Source: Pelargonium nanum (taxonomy: Eukaryota; Streptophyta; Magnoliopsida; Geraniales; Geraniaceae). Taken from it: a DNA stretch of 31,941 nt. This document shows, one piece after another, positions 31,471 to 31,941 of this stretch (positions within the stretch are counted from its first letter, which is position 1; every line of letters starts with the position of its first letter). The notes under the pieces are model-generated. The model worked only from the letters and a program-made list of their open reading frames with translations, ran no database searches and was not told the origin of the DNA. The stretch covers positions 1 through 31,941 of the forward strand of contig JAYMTF010000666.1 in NCBI GenBank assembly GCA_036897485.1. Direction: 5' to 3'. Position numbers and translations under genes: made by a program.

Positions 31471-31941
31471 GTATGTTTCTTCAACATCCTCCATCATTTT
31501 ATCTCTCTCTTTTTGCTTCCTGGCCGTTTCTTGTGTTTTGTTTATGCAACTCTTGTATTGAGGTTCATGAAGAAAATCTAGTTTTTTCAGCAGTACAAAT
31601 AAGTTTATAATATGCAAAAAATTGACTGCTGTTATACATATCTCATACTCAAAATTCAATCGGTTAGAGCGTGAAATAAATAATATGAAGTTTCTCGGAA
31701 GTGAAAAAAATGACCAAAACGACCTCAAAACGCAAAATTACAAACTAAGAGTTCTTGTTCTTTGCCTCGTTCTGCTTATGCCAAATAAGCTCCAGCTAAA
31801 TCCGTAAATATTACCATTTCGATCCAAAAGTGTATCATCTTTTACATCAAATAGACATGTCGATCATTAACACATTGTTGTACGTAGCAAATTTTTGAGA
31901 TCGCGAATTTGAAGCAGGAAAGATTTACATATAATATATAT
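31471..31941 (+). other. Presumed first intron of the SWEET-like gene
   Basis: There is no acceptor followed by the expected GN(I/V)IS continuation before the window ends. The sequence is AT-rich with no other gene visible. Confidence 0.4.

Noticed and set aside
1-31941. tRNA, rRNA or CRISPR arrays
   Set aside because: No cloverleaf with an intact GGTTCGANNCC arm, no rRNA-like segment, and no regularly spaced repeat-spacer array was found by eye.

Overview
This is eudicot plant nuclear DNA. AT-rich intergenic DNA surrounds multi-exon genes with GT-AG introns, TATA boxes, chloroplast transit peptides and small non-autonomous transposons. I cannot name the species. HY5 and OCP3, which are neighbours in Arabidopsis (AGI numbers recalled: At5g11260 and At5g11270), both lie here, so an ancestral gene neighbourhood is partly kept, with other genes between them.

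Layout. 1-685 (-): first exon of a PsbP-domain thylakoid lumen protein, running off the left edge. 1535-4686 (-): complete nine-exon receptor-like cytoplasmic kinase (class VI, RBK-like), with a 101-bp tandem duplication directly upstream of its start codon. 5344-5717 (-): dead RNase H-like fragment of retroelement origin. 6289-8852 (+): complete four-exon HY5 bZIP gene with ACGT elements upstream. 9876-13150 (-): three tandem copies of an unrecognised short gene, each with a TATA box, a 28-nt first coding exon and a small second exon ending FGEETSEY(R/L). 13380-13687 (+): broken light-harvesting chlorophyll a/b-binding protein fragment. 14704-21592 (+): complete twelve-exon glutathione synthetase (GSH2) containing one AT-AC minor-spliceosome intron and one GC-AG intron. 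22705-25683 (-): two-exon phosphoglycerate-mutase-like protein (AT74 type). 26524-29931 (-): four-exon OCP3 homeodomain protein. 31437-31470 (+): probable first exon of a SWEET sugar transporter, running off the right edge.

Mobile DNA. A family of short elements with ends like TAGAG(C/T)TG(A/G)C is scattered through introns and spacers. Two copies keep perfect 8-bp target-site duplications (ACAATAAG and ACCTTAGA), which points to hAT-type transposition. Two decayed LINE 3' fragments sit in introns.

The genes do not form one pathway. Several act in plastids or light biology (PsbP-like protein, HY5, the Lhcb relic, OCP3, plastid-targeted GSH2). The candidate for an undescribed system is the tandem short-gene family at 9.8-13.2 kb. 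All exon joins were worked out by hand from splice signals, reading phase and family similarity, and each phase was checked to be consistent. Transcription starts and ends are not known.
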